Positions 22,155 to 30,102 of a stretch of DNA of 48,526 nucleotides are shown one piece after another. Position numbers and translations under genes: made by a program. Position 1 is the stretch's first letter, and every line of letters starts with the position of its first letter. Source of the DNA: Fusobacteriaceae bacterium (GTDB taxonomy: Bacteria > Fusobacteriota > Fusobacteriia > Fusobacteriales > Fusobacteriaceae); contig JAITPM010000062.1 in NCBI GenBank assembly GCA_031289425.1, positions 1 through 48,526 of the forward strand, in the 5' to 3' direction. The notes under the pieces are model-generated. The model saw only the letters and a list, made by a program, of their open reading frames with translations, had not been told where the DNA came from and did no database searches.

Positions 22155-23708
22155 TTGAAAAAACCTTTAATGTTGATGATACTAGATGGATGGGGTATAA
22201 ACCCAAATAAAAATGAAAAAAACGCTATAAAAGAAGCAAACCCGGAAAATTTCTATAGATTACAAAATGAATATCCATACAGTGAATTGGAGGCATCTGG
22301 AGAATCTGTAGGGCTTCCGGATGGTCAAATGGGAAATTCAGAAGTCGGACATCTAAATATAGGTGCGGGACGGGTAATATATCAACCATTAGTAAAAATT
22401 ACGAAGGATATAAAAGAAAAGAAATTTTTTGAAATTCCAATATTAAAAGAAGCTTTTGAATATGCAAAAAAAAATAATAAAAATTTGCACTTAGGGGGAT
22501 TAGTTTCTGATGGTGGAGTACATTCTCATATGATTCATATTTATGGATTATTGGAAATGGCCAAAAGATATAATCTAAAAAATGTATTTGTACATGCTTT
22601 TCTTGATGGGAGAGACACACCACCAGAATCAGGATTGGGATATTTGCTGAAATTGGAAGATAAGATGAAAGAGCTCGGTGTAGGAGCGATTGCTACTGTG
22701 TCCGGGAGATACTATGCTATGGATAGGGATAAAAACTGGAATAGGATAGAAATAGCTTATAATGCCATGGTAAAAGGCCAAGGGAACAAGGCTAAATCTG
22801 CTATAGAGGCAATAGAACAAAGCTATAAAAATAAAAAAACTGATGAATTTATGTTGCCGACGGTAACAGATTCGAATGGGCTAATAAAAAAAGGTGATGT
22901 TTTCATCAATTTTAATTTTAGACCTGATAGAGCAAGAGAAATTACCAGAGCGCTGAATGATAAAAAATTTACAGAATTTGAGAGAGAATATTTAGAACTT
23001 AAATATTATTGCATGAGACAGTACGATGCGACTATTGATGCTCCTATTATTTATAAGGATGATGAGATTAAGAATACATTTGGAGAAGTTGTCTCAAGTG
23101 CCGGACTAACACAGCTCAGAACGGCCGAGACTGAAAAATATGCTCATGTGACTTTTTTCTTTAATGGGGGAAAAGAAATGAGCTATAAAGGAGAAGATAG
23201 AAAACTCATAGATTCTCCCAAGGTAGCGACTTATGACCTAAAACCGGAAATGTCAGTTTATGAGGTAACAAAAGAAGTTATAGATGCCGTAAATAAAAAT
23301 ATTTATGATGTAATAATATTAAATTTTGCCAATCCGGACATGGTAGGGCATACAGGAGTATTTAGTGCAGCAGTGGCTGCTATAAAGGATGTAGATAAGT
23401 GTATTGGGGAAATATCCAGATTGATTCTTTCTAAATATGGGATATTAATTATCACGGCTGACCATGGAAATGTAGAAAAAATGGAAGACCCTATTACATA
23501 TGAACCGTTTACTGCTCATACGACCAATAAAGTACCCTTTATACTTGTATCGGATAAGTATAAAAATGTTAAAGTGGAAAATGGGAAACTGTCTGATATT
23601 GCGCCTACTATGCTTTATATGCTTGGGATTAAAATACCAGTGGAAATGACTGGGAAGGTGTTGATAGAGGAAATAGATACGTCAAATGACAGGGTCACAA
23701 TGGCGTAA
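22155..23708 (+). CDS. gpmI: 2,3-bisphosphoglycerate-independent phosphoglycerate mutase
   Basis: A 517-residue Mn-dependent enzyme that converts 3-phosphoglycerate to 2-phosphoglycerate without a bisphosphate cofactor. The N-terminal LMLMILDGWGIN contains the metal aspartate, the nucleophilic serine is in GQMGNSEVGHLNIGAGR, HAFLDGRDTPP and RYYAMDRDKNW follow, and ITADHGNVE near the C terminus gives the second metal set. It starts at TTG 22155, spaced from GGAGGAAAAAA. The gene is 13 bases after tpiA. A 7-bp hairpin, TGGCGTA with TACGCCA, overlaps the stop codon at 23701-23718. Confidence 0.97.
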   Translation: MKKPLMLMILDGWGINPNKNEKNAIKEANPENFYRLQNEYPYSELEASGESVGLPDGQMGNSEVGHLNIGAGRVIYQPLVKITKDIKEKKFFEIPILKEAFEYAKKNNKNLHLGGLVSDGGVHSHMIHIYGLLEMAKRYNLKNVFVHAFLDGRDTPPESGLGYLLKLEDKMKELGVGAIATVSGRYYAMDRDKNWNRIEIAYNAMVKGQGNKAKSAIEAIEQSYKNKKTDEFMLPTVTDSNGLIKKGDVFINFNFRPDRAREITRALNDKKFTEFEREYLELKYYCMRQYDATIDAPIIYKDDEIKNTFGEVVSSAGLTQLRTAETEKYAHVTFFFNGGKEMSYKGEDRKLIDSPKVATYDLKPEMSVYEVTKEVIDAVNKNIYDVIILNFANPDMVGHTGVFSAAVAAIKDVDKCIGEISRLILSKYGILIITADHGNVEKMEDPITYEPFTAHTTNKVPFILVSDKYKNVKVENGKLSDIAPTMLYMLGIKIPVEMTGKVLIEEIDTSNDRVTMA

Positions 23709-23718
23709 TCATACGCCA
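23701..23718 (+). repeat. Hairpin overlapping the gpmI stop codon
   Basis: TGGCGTA (23701-23707) pairs with TACGCCA (23712-23718) around a 4-base loop. No T run follows. It may slow or protect the 3' end. Confidence 0.5.
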
Positions 23719-23798
23719 CTATAGAAGAATAATATATAAAGATTTATTTAATTTAAAAAATGTTAATAATTTTTCTTGTTAAAGATGGAGGTTTTCGT

Positions 23799-25367
23799 AT
23801 GTTGTATGAAAATAAAATTTGGGTTGCTAATAGTGAAGAAGGAAAAATATTTTTGTTACCGTCTATGGGAAATAGACATGGTTTGATAGCGGGTGCTACC
23901 GGTACTGGAAAAACTATTACCTTAAAAGTAATTACTGAAGCATTTAGTGACCTTGGTATTCCAATATTTCTTGCGGATGTGAAGGGAGATTTGGCTGGAA
24001 TGTGTTTGCCCGGGATAGATAGCGAGAGTATGCAAAAAAGAATAAAAAAATTTGGAATAGATAATTTTGTTTATGAGAAAAAAGCTACGTGTTTTTGGGA
24101 TTTGTATGGGAAAAAAGGACATCCTGTCAGAACCACAATCAGTGAAATGGGGCCGACTTTATTGTCCAAAATTTTGGATTTAAATGATGTGCAAGAAGGA
24201 GTTTTGTATATAGTATTCAGAATTGCTGATGAAAATGGATGGTTACTTTTAGATATAAAAGATTTGAGAGCAATGCTACAATATGTGAGTGATAATAGTA
24301 GCAAATATACCATAAAATATGGGAATATAAGTAAACAAACAATAGGAACAATAGCCAGAGCTATTCTAACTTTGGAAGATAGTGGTGGAAATTTATTCTT
24401 TGGAGAACCTTCTCTAAATATTTATGACTGGATAAGGTGTGATGAAAAGGGTCGTGGAATTATAAATATTTTGGATTCAGAAAAATTGGTAAATAGTCCT
24501 AGATTGTATTCTACATTTTTGTTGTGGATGCTTACAGAATTATATGAAAAACTGCCAGAGGTCGGAGATGTAGAAAAACCTAAATTAGCCTTTTTCTTTG
24601 ATGAAGCTCATTTATTATTTAATAATATTACGAAGGCACTATTGGAAAAAGTGGAACAAATCGTAAAATTGGTACGATCAAAAGGTGTTGGGGTATATTT
24701 TATTACACAAAATCCTGCCGATATTCCTGATGGTGTGCTGGCACAACTTGGAAATAAAATACAACATGCATTACGTGCTTATACTCCAGCTGAACAAAGA
24801 GCGGTAAGAGTGGCTTCTGATTCATTTAGACCAAACCCTGCATTCTCTACAGAAAAAGTTATCTCAGAAATGGGAATAGGAGAAGCATTGATTTCGTTTT
24901 TGGATGAGACCGGGAAACCTAATATAGTCCAAAGAGCATTCGTTTTACCACCTCAAAGTCAAATGGGAACGATAGATGATTTTGATAGAAAAGAAGTCAT
25001 ATTTAGGAGCCCAATGGGATCAAAGTATGATACTATGATTGATAGAGAATCTGCTTATGAAATATTGACTAAAAAATTTGAGAGTGAAGAAGATCAAAAA
25101 AACGAAGAAAAAATAAAAAAAGAAGAGGAAAAAAGAATAAAGGATGAGGAAAAAAGAATAAAAGAAGAAGAGAAAGAAAACATAAAAAGAGAAAGAGAGG
25201 CAGCTAAAGAGGCGGCCAGAATCGAAAAGGAAAGAAGATTAAATAAAAGCCCTTTCGAGAAAGTATTACAAAGTGCTACAAAAACTGCGGCTTCGACAGC
25301 CACACGGGCAATCACTACAAAGATTTTGAGGGGAGTCTTGGGAACATTACTCGGTGGAAAAAAATAA
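23799..25367 (+). CDS. HerA/DUF853 family ATPase (YjgR-like)
   Basis: A 522-residue P-loop ATPase of the HerA-HAS DUF853 branch, related to E. coli YjgR; HerA-type ATPases move along DNA or act in assembly, but YjgR has no settled role. The Walker A motif is GATGTGKT at residues 32-39, Walker B is LAFFFDEAHLLF, and the arginine-finger region ITQNPADIPDGVLAQLGNKIQHALRAYTPAEQ follows. A Lys/Glu-rich coiled coil (about residues 425-480) precedes a short C-terminal tail. The true start is ATG 23799, directly after GATGGAGG; the ORF opens earlier at 23760 without a site. It lies alone between gpmI and an S24 repressor gene. Confidence 0.9.
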   Translation: MLYENKIWVANSEEGKIFLLPSMGNRHGLIAGATGTGKTITLKVITEAFSDLGIPIFLADVKGDLAGMCLPGIDSESMQKRIKKFGIDNFVYEKKATCFWDLYGKKGHPVRTTISEMGPTLLSKILDLNDVQEGVLYIVFRIADENGWLLLDIKDLRAMLQYVSDNSSKYTIKYGNISKQTIGTIARAILTLEDSGGNLFFGEPSLNIYDWIRCDEKGRGIINILDSEKLVNSPRLYSTFLLWMLTELYEKLPEVGDVEKPKLAFFFDEAHLLFNNITKALLEKVEQIVKLVRSKGVGVYFITQNPADIPDGVLAQLGNKIQHALRAYTPAEQRAVRVASDSFRPNPAFSTEKVISEMGIGEALISFLDETGKPNIVQRAFVLPPQSQMGTIDDFDRKEVIFRSPMGSKYDTMIDRESAYEILTKKFESEEDQKNEEKIKKEEEKRIKDEEKRIKEEEKENIKREREAAKEAARIEKERRLNKSPFEKVLQSATKTAASTATRAITTKILRGVLGTLLGGKK

Positions 25368-25416
25368 GTAAAAATGTATATCATACGAAGCCGGTAAATT
25401 GAGCTATTCTAGTATT

Positions 25417-25473
25417 GCAAGGGATAAAGGTTCCTTGTTTATTGGCGGTATTGCAAGGGGTCGTGACCCCTTG
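25417..25473. repeat. Two hairpins of the ATTGCAAGG...CCTTGT type
   Basis: First copy: CAAGG (25418-25422) with CCTTG (25433-25437), 10-base loop. Second: CAAGGGGT (25454-25461) with ACCCCTTG (25466-25473), 4-base loop; this one is strong enough to be a terminator for the HerA gene. Both follow GTATTGCAAGG, and a third relative is at 5474-5498. They lie between convergent genes. Confidence 0.6.
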
Positions 25474-25485
25474 TCATTTTGCATA

Positions 25486-26109
25486 TCAAAATTTATGCAA
25501 TACTGAAATAATTTTCCCTATAATTTTAAGATTTATTGATTGATTTTTTTCAAAAATTATTGGGTTATAATTCGGATTTTCGGATGTGAGAATAATTTTA
25601 TCTTTTTCATAAAATATTCTTTTTAAAGTAATCTCATTTTCTATAATAAGTAATGCAATATCCCCATTATTTAATGAATCTTGTTTTTTGATAAATACGA
25701 TATCACCTTTTTCTATTCTGGCACCAATCATGCTATTATCTTTAGCTTTAAAAGCATATTCAGCCTTATTATCGTTATTTTCGTTATTGAGATAGTCAGC
25801 ATTTTCTTCTCCTATTATAAACTCATTATTATTTAGATTATCAAGCAATAATATATCAGAAGGGTCAAATTTTTCAATATCTACTTTTTTAAGACTTTTT
25901 TCTTCCAGTTCCCATCCAAAAAGAAATTGAGGAGTTACATTACAAATTCTAGCAATTTCTACGATATATTCATATTTTACATTTTTAATATATCCGCTTT
26001 CGATTCTCTGCATTGTAGCTTCTGTTATTCCTATATTATCGGCCATATATGCTAATGTATAACCCCGTTTTAATCTAATATATTTTATATTTTCGTGTAA
26101 CAATGCCAT
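25486..26109 (-). CDS. XRE/S24 repressor of a divergent switch
   Basis: A 207-residue repressor. Residues 6-62 are an HTH_3 domain (RGYTLAYMADNIGITEATMQRIESG). Residues 115-207 are a peptidase S24-like domain with the catalytic serine in KDNSMIGARIEKGD (S126) and lysine in ITLKRIF (K163), 37 residues apart as in LexA. Unlike the repressor at 12257-12967, no Ala-Gly or Cys-Gly pair lies at the expected distance before S126, so self-cleavage is doubtful. The gene is divergent from a small Cro-like gene and its promoter carries a palindromic operator (26158-26174). The likely function is a CI-like switch, orphaned from any phage. Confidence 0.87.
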   Translation of the reverse strand: MALLHENIKYIRLKRGYTLAYMADNIGITEATMQRIESGYIKNVKYEYIVEIARICNVTPQFLFGWELEEKSLKKVDIEKFDPSDILLLDNLNNNEFIIGEENADYLNNENNDNKAEYAFKAKDNSMIGARIEKGDIVFIKKQDSLNNGDIALLIIENEITLKRIFYEKDKIILTSENPNYNPIIFEKNQSINLKIIGKIISVLHKF

Positions 26110-26144
26110 TTTATAATCTCCCTATATAATTTTTCTTTTCTATC

Positions 26145-26173
26145 TATATACCACATAATTGCATAAAATGCAA
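26145..26173 (-). promoter_or_regulatory. Promoter of the S24 repressor gene
   Basis: On the minus strand TTGCAT (26173-26168), a 17-base spacer and TATATA (26150-26145). The -35 lies inside operator O1, which suggests autorepression. Confidence 0.55.
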
Positions 26174-26174
26174 T
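26158..26174. promoter_or_regulatory. Operator O1: palindrome ATTGCAT-AAA-ATGCAAT
   Basis: A perfect 17-base inverted repeat (7-bp arms, 3-base centre) covering the -35 of the minus-strand repressor promoter. A near-identical copy is at 26248-26262. Confidence 0.65.
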
Positions 26175-26219
26175 AAATAAAATTATTTAAGTAAAATATG
26201 TACATATTACAAAAAATAA

Positions 26220-26248
26220 TTGACATGGTTATCTAAATTTGATATACT
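26220..26248 (+). promoter_or_regulatory. Promoter of the Cro-like gene
   Basis: TTGACA (26220-26225), a 17-base spacer and TATACT (26243-26248). Near-consensus; the -10 abuts operator O2. Confidence 0.75.
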
Positions 26249-26262
26249 TTCATAAAATGCAA
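26248..26262. promoter_or_regulatory. Operator O2 at the Cro-like gene start site
   Basis: TTTCAT-AAA-ATGCAA matches the 15-base core of O1 at 14 positions. It lies on the -10 edge and transcription start of the Cro-like gene, where a bound repressor would block transcription. Confidence 0.6.
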
Positions 26263-26291
26263 GTATTTGAAATAATTATGGCGGTGAGGTT

Positions 26292-26525
26292 ATGGGTACT
26301 GAATATAGAACAGATATTAAAGAATTAAAAAAAGTGTTAATTGAAAAAGATTTGTTAACTTTACAGAAATTAGCAGAAATCTCTAAAATACATATATCTG
26401 TTTTAAGTGACGTTTTAAATGGAAAGAGACAGCCCACATCTATCGTTATAGATAAATTAGTTTTGACCTTGGATTTATCTCCAGAACAAGCGGGAAGAAT
26501 TTTTTTTAGTATTAAACTTGCATAA
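26292..26525 (+). CDS. Small Cro-like HTH protein
   Basis: A 77-residue helix-turn-helix protein without a peptidase domain. The HTH is about residues 22-60: LTLQKLAEISKIHISVLSDVLNGKRQP, the XRE/Cro pattern. It is divergent from an S24-type repressor, with two matching operators between them, so it plays the place of Cro in a CI/Cro-like switch. ATG 26292 is preceded by GGCGGTGAGG. Downstream, a terminator and the convergent maoC gene leave no room for a regulated operon, so the switch targets must lie elsewhere or be only itself. Confidence 0.8.
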   Translation: MGTEYRTDIKELKKVLIEKDLLTLQKLAEISKIHISVLSDVLNGKRQPTSIVIDKLVLTLDLSPEQAGRIFFSIKLA

Positions 26526-26561
26526 TGTGCATAAAATAAAATTTAAATTTAATAAAATAAA

Positions 26562-26594
26562 AAAAAACAGAGATAAAATTATTCCCTGTTTTTT
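26562..26594. terminator. Bidirectional terminator between the Cro-like gene and maoC
   Basis: AAAAAACAG (26562-26570) pairs with CTGTTTTTT (26586-26594) around a 15-base loop, with T or A runs on either side. Confidence 0.75.
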
Positions 26595-26622
26595 ATTTTT
26601 GATATACTGCATTGCAATGACT

Positions 26623-27078
26623 TTAATCAATAGGTTTTGTAGCCATTACAGTAGCTTCACCATCTATGACCAATTCTCCCCTTTGATTTACAACAGTGGT
26701 TCTCATATAAGCAATTCTTTTTTCCGGAATGACTTTAGTTACCTCACCGGTTGCAGTGATAGTATCACCAAATTTTACTGGTAATAAAAACTTACATGTC
26801 TGAGCAAGATAGATAGCATCTGCTCCAGGGATAAGCATCCCGACTAGAGTAGAGAAGAAAGAGGCTGTTAACATACCATGTACAATTCTTTCTCCAAAAC
26901 GTGTAGTTTTCGCATATTCCGCATTCACATGGACGGGGTTGATATCTCCTATTAATCCTGCATAAGTGTATACATCATTTTCAGTTAAAGTTTTGCTAAC
27001 ACTTTTTTTCATACCGATATAAATTTCTTTGATACTATACCCACTCATATTCAAACTATTTTCATCTAATAAAGTCAT
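26623..27078 (-). CDS. MaoC family (R)-specific enoyl-CoA hydratase
   Basis: A 151-residue hot-dog-fold hydratase of the MaoC/PhaJ type, which interconverts enoyl-CoA and (R)-3-hydroxyacyl-CoA. The hydratase 2 active-site motif is visible as AGLIGDINPVHVNAEYA (D and H), followed by FGERIVHGMLTASFFSTLVG. Length is that of single-domain PhaJ. Start ATG 27078 is preceded by AAAGGAGGAGGA. It is divergent from crt, pct, gntP and bcd across a 540-base region, so it could handle the (R) enantiomer while crotonase handles (S). Chain-length preference cannot be read here. Its promoter is near-consensus. Confidence 0.9.
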   Translation of the reverse strand: MTLLDENSLNMSGYSIKEIYIGMKKSVSKTLTENDVYTYAGLIGDINPVHVNAEYAKTTRFGERIVHGMLTASFFSTLVGMLIPGADAIYLAQTCKFLLPVKFGDTITATGEVTKVIPEKRIAYMRTTVVNQRGELVIDGEATVMATKPID

Positions 27079-27102
27079 AAAAGTCTCCTCCTCCTTTGAA
27101 TT

Positions 27103-27144
27103 AATCTTAAGAATATTTAAGAATATTTAAAAATATTTAAGATT
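27103..27144. repeat. Three tandem decamers inside an inverted repeat at the maoC start site
   Basis: Units GAATATTTAA, GAATATTTAA and AAATATTTAA occupy 27111-27120, 27121-27130 and 27131-27140. The array is bounded by AATCTTAA (27103-27110) and TTAAGATT (27137-27144). It lies within the first 45 bases of the predicted maoC transcript, so it may be an operator or a 5' hairpin. Confidence 0.6.
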
Positions 27145-27151
27145 ATAATAA

Positions 27152-27180
27152 TATATATAATCTTTTCATTTGAATGTCAA
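27152..27180 (-). promoter_or_regulatory. Promoter of maoC
   Basis: On the minus strand a perfect TTGACA (27180-27175), a 17-base spacer and TATATA (27157-27152). Expected start near 27145. Confidence 0.75.
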
Positions 27181-27438
27181 TATATTATAAAAAATTTATT
27201 TTGAATTAAAAAAATTATATGAAAGTAGTAAATAAATATTGAATAGTTCAAATATTGCCGTTTTACAAAATATTTGTTTTTAAGATTTGATGTAAATTTT
27301 TATTGAAGCGCTGATTAATACAGTAAAAGTAGATAATGTAGTATATAAAATAGCGTGAATTTATGGAATTGTTTAAATGGATACACAACATTTATTTTAG
27401 GAATGGTACATTTCCTCAAAATTAAAAAATACAATCTA

Positions 27439-27467
27439 TTGACAAGAAGATATAAATGTGGTAATTA
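27439..27467 (+). promoter_or_regulatory. Probable promoter of the crt-pct-gntP-bcd operon
   Basis: A perfect TTGACA (27439-27444), a 17-base spacer and the weak -10 TAATTA (27462-27467). The weak -10 may need an activator. Confidence 0.5.
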
Positions 27468-27617
27468 TTATTCATAAGGCAATTTTTTTATATACTTAAT
27501 GGTGGATTATTATATTATTAAAAATTAATATATAATTTTATCGTGTGGAATATTAAAAAAAAGCTGAAAATATTACATTTGGTAATATCAATTTATAAAT
27601 TTTAAGGAGGATAAGAC

Positions 27618-28412
27618 ATGGTAGAAGAAAAAAAGTTTGAAAACGTATTGGTGAGTGTTGAGGATGAAATTGCTTTGGTGACTATCAATAGGCCAAAGGC
27701 ACTAAATGCATTGAATAGTGCTACGTTGAAAGAACTAAAAGAAATCGTTGAAGAAATCGAAACAAGAAAAGACATTAAAGTAGTTATTGTAACTGGTTCT
27801 GGAGAAAAGAGTTTTGTTGCTGGTGCAGATATATCAGAAATGGTAAGCGCTACTCCAGTACAAGGGAAAGTAATGGCAGCATATGCTCATTATGTATTTA
27901 CAAAATTGGAAAACATTCCACAAGTAGTTATAGCAGCAGTAAATGGATTTGCACTAGGTGGAGGCTGCGAATTTGCTATGTCAGCTGATTTCCGTTATGC
28001 ATCTGAAAACGCTAAATTTGGTCAACCAGAAGTAAATCTTGGCGTAATTCCAGGTTGGGGTGGAACTCAAAGACTTCCTCGTTTAATAGGTAAAGGAAGA
28101 GCAAAAGAATTAATATACACAGCTGATCTTATAAATGCTGAAGAAGCTTATAGAATTGGTCTTGTAAACAAAGTTGTCCCTCTAGCTGACTTAATAAGCA
28201 CAGCTAAAGCAACAGCTAAGAAAATAATATCTAAAGGAAGCTATGCAGTAACTTTGGCAAAGAATTGCGTAAATACTGGTCTAGATGTAGATCTAGCTTC
28301 TGGTAGCAAATATGAATTAGAAGCATTCTCTCTTCTATTCTCTACAGATGACAAAAAAGAAGGAATGGGAGCATTCTTAGAAAAGAGACCTGCAAAATTA
28401 ACAGATTTTTAA
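27618..28412 (+). CDS. crt: 3-Hydroxybutyryl-CoA dehydratase (crotonase)
   Basis: A 264-residue enoyl-CoA hydratase family enzyme, converting (S)-3-hydroxybutyryl-CoA to crotonyl-CoA in butyrate formation. The oxyanion-hole segments are KSFVAGADISEM and NGFALGGGCEFAMSADFRYA; the two acid/base glutamates are in GGGCE and GQPEVNLGVIPGWGGTQRL. Start ATG 27618 has TAAGGAGGAT. It leads a plus-strand group with CoA-transferase, GntP permease and acyl-CoA dehydrogenase. The classical thl, hbd and etfAB are not here. The C4 substrate preference is inferred from neighbours and from closeness to clostridial Crt. Confidence 0.93.
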   Translation: MVEEKKFENVLVSVEDEIALVTINRPKALNALNSATLKELKEIVEEIETRKDIKVVIVTGSGEKSFVAGADISEMVSATPVQGKVMAAYAHYVFTKLENIPQVVIAAVNGFALGGGCEFAMSADFRYASENAKFGQPEVNLGVIPGWGGTQRLPRLIGKGRAKELIYTADLINAEEAYRIGLVNKVVPLADLISTAKATAKKIISKGSYAVTLAKNCVNTGLDVDLASGSKYELEAFSLLFSTDDKKEGMGAFLEKRPAKLTDF

Positions 28413-28467
28413 TTTTAAAAAGGTTATTTTGAAATAATAAAATATTTTAAGCAGGAGTGAAGTTAAT

Positions 28468-30024
28468 ATGAGAAAAGTACCTGTACTAACTGCTGAAGAA
28501 GCAGTGAAGTTTGTAAAAGATGCAGACGTGCTTGCTGTTACGGGATTTGTCGGAAGCGTAATAGCAGAAGGTTTGCTCAAAGCTTTGAGAAAAAGATATG
28601 ATGAAACTAAAGCTCCAAAGGATTTAACTATATTCTTTGCTGCAGGACAAGGAAACAGGCAAGGAACTGCTGTAGATCGTCTTGCTACAGAAGGTTTGGT
28701 TAAAAGAGTAATAGGAGGACACTGGAATCTAATTCCTGAACTAGGAAAATTAGTTCTTGAAGATAAAATTGAAGGTTACAATTTCCCTCAAGGTACATTG
28801 TCTCAATTGTCAAGAGATATAGCTGCTCACAAATTGGGAACTCTTACTCACGTAGGGATGAACACATATGTGGATCCTATTAATGGTGGAGGAAAGTTAA
28901 ATAAAATAACAAAAGAAGACCTAGTTGTTCGTGTAAATTTATTAGGTGAAGATAGATTATTATATAAAGCATTTCCAATCAATGTAAGTTTCCTAAGAGG
29001 TACTTATGCTGATGAATCAGGAAATGTTACTTTAGAAGACGAGGTTACACCTCTTGACTCTACATCTTTTGCACAAGCTGCAAAAAACAGCGGTGGAAAA
29101 GTAATCGTACAAGTAAAGAAAGTCGTAGCTAACGGCTCTTTAGATCCAAAATTAGTAAAAATACCTGGAATATATGTAGATGCAATCGTTGTTGTATCTC
29201 CTGAAGACCAACCTCAATGCTTAGGCATGACAGAAGATGATCCATCTTATAGTGGACATGTAAGAAGTCCTCTAGGAAGTTTGGCACCTGTTCCTCTTGA
29301 TGTAAAAAAAGTCATTGGAAGAAGAGGAGCAATGGAGCTTCAAGAAAATTCTGTAGTCAACCTAGGAATAGGAGCACCAGAATTTATATCTATGGTTGCT
29401 AGTGAAGAGGGAATAGGAGACTACATGACGCTTACTGTGGAAGCAGGTCCAATAGGTGGAGTACCTCTTGGAGGAAGTAAATTTGGAGCCGCTATGAACC
29501 CTGAATGTATGTTGGATCAAGGCTATCAATTTGATTTCTATGATGGTGGCGGAATTGATTATGCATTTTTAGGTCTGGCTGAAGCTGATGAAACAGGAAA
29601 TGTAAATGTAAGTAAATTTGGTCCAAGAATAGCAGGATGCGGTGGATTTATCAATATCACTCAAAATGCTAAAAGGACATTTTTCTGCGGAACTTTTACA
29701 GCAGGCGGATTAAAAACTAAAATAAGTGATGGAAAATTAGAAATTTTACAAGAAGGAAAAGAAAAGAAATTCTTAAAAGCTGTAGAGCATATAACATTTA
29801 GTGGGGAGTATGCAAAAAAAATAAAACAACCAGTATTATATATCACTGAGCGTGCTGTGTTTGAATTAAGAGAAGATGGGGTATATTTAACAGAAGTTGC
29901 TCCTGGAATAGATGTACAAACACAAATTATTGATCTTATGGGATTTGCTCCAAAAGTTGATGGGAAACCTAAATTGATGGATGAACGAATTTTTAAAGAT
30001 GAATTGATGGGATTAAAAAAATAA
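28468..30024 (+). CDS. pct: Acyl-CoA:acetate/propionate CoA-transferase (fused alpha-beta)
   Basis: A 518-residue family I CoA-transferase with both halves fused, like propionate CoA-transferase (Pct). It moves CoA between short acids via a glutamyl-CoA intermediate. The N-terminal half has the GFVGSVIAEGL loop and GGHWNLIPELGKL. The catalytic glutamate is in the C-terminal half at TLTVEAGPIGGVPLGGSKFGA, and the NLGIGAPEF glycine loop precedes it. Start ATG 28468 follows GCAGGAG. It lies 55 bases after crt. The acid partner could be acetate, propionate, butyrate, lactate or 3-hydroxybutyrate; its place with a permease suggests activation of an imported acid. Confidence 0.9.
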   Translation: MRKVPVLTAEEAVKFVKDADVLAVTGFVGSVIAEGLLKALRKRYDETKAPKDLTIFFAAGQGNRQGTAVDRLATEGLVKRVIGGHWNLIPELGKLVLEDKIEGYNFPQGTLSQLSRDIAAHKLGTLTHVGMNTYVDPINGGGKLNKITKEDLVVRVNLLGEDRLLYKAFPINVSFLRGTYADESGNVTLEDEVTPLDSTSFAQAAKNSGGKVIVQVKKVVANGSLDPKLVKIPGIYVDAIVVVSPEDQPQCLGMTEDDPSYSGHVRSPLGSLAPVPLDVKKVIGRRGAMELQENSVVNLGIGAPEFISMVASEEGIGDYMTLTVEAGPIGGVPLGGSKFGAAMNPECMLDQGYQFDFYDGGGIDYAFLGLAEADETGNVNVSKFGPRIAGCGGFINITQNAKRTFFCGTFTAGGLKTKISDGKLEILQEGKEKKFLKAVEHITFSGEYAKKIKQPVLYITERAVFELREDGVYLTEVAPGIDVQTQIIDLMGFAPKVDGKPKLMDERIFKDELMGLKK

Positions 30025-30042
30025 AAAACTACATTATAGAGG

Positions 30043-30078
30043 ATGTCAATTTGTTCGACAAAAAACCTTGATTGACAT
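30043..30078 (+). repeat. Inverted repeat between pct and gntP
   Basis: ATGTCAAT (30043-30050) pairs with ATTGACAT (30071-30078) around a 20-base loop containing a small TTGT/ACAA hairpin. It could affect mRNA processing between the two genes. Confidence 0.5.
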
Positions 30079-30102
30079 TTATTTTAAGGAGGATAGGTTT
30101 CA

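Larger units (their letters stand above)
27079..27617. other. Divergent regulatory region between maoC and crt
   Basis: About 540 bases without a gene. On the maoC side are a promoter (27152-27180) and a repeat array at 27103-27144. In the middle an inverted repeat, CAAATATT (27249-27256) with AATATTTG (27269-27276), is seen. On the crt side is TTGACA at 27439-27444 with a weak -10, leaving a leader of about 150 bases. No riboswitch or T-box pattern was recognised. Confidence 0.6.

Noticed and set aside
26518-26532. Third copy of the TTGCAT operator at the end of the Cro-like gene
   Set aside because: Only one half-site matches, the other half is GTGCAT in the wrong orientation, and it lies inside the coding end.
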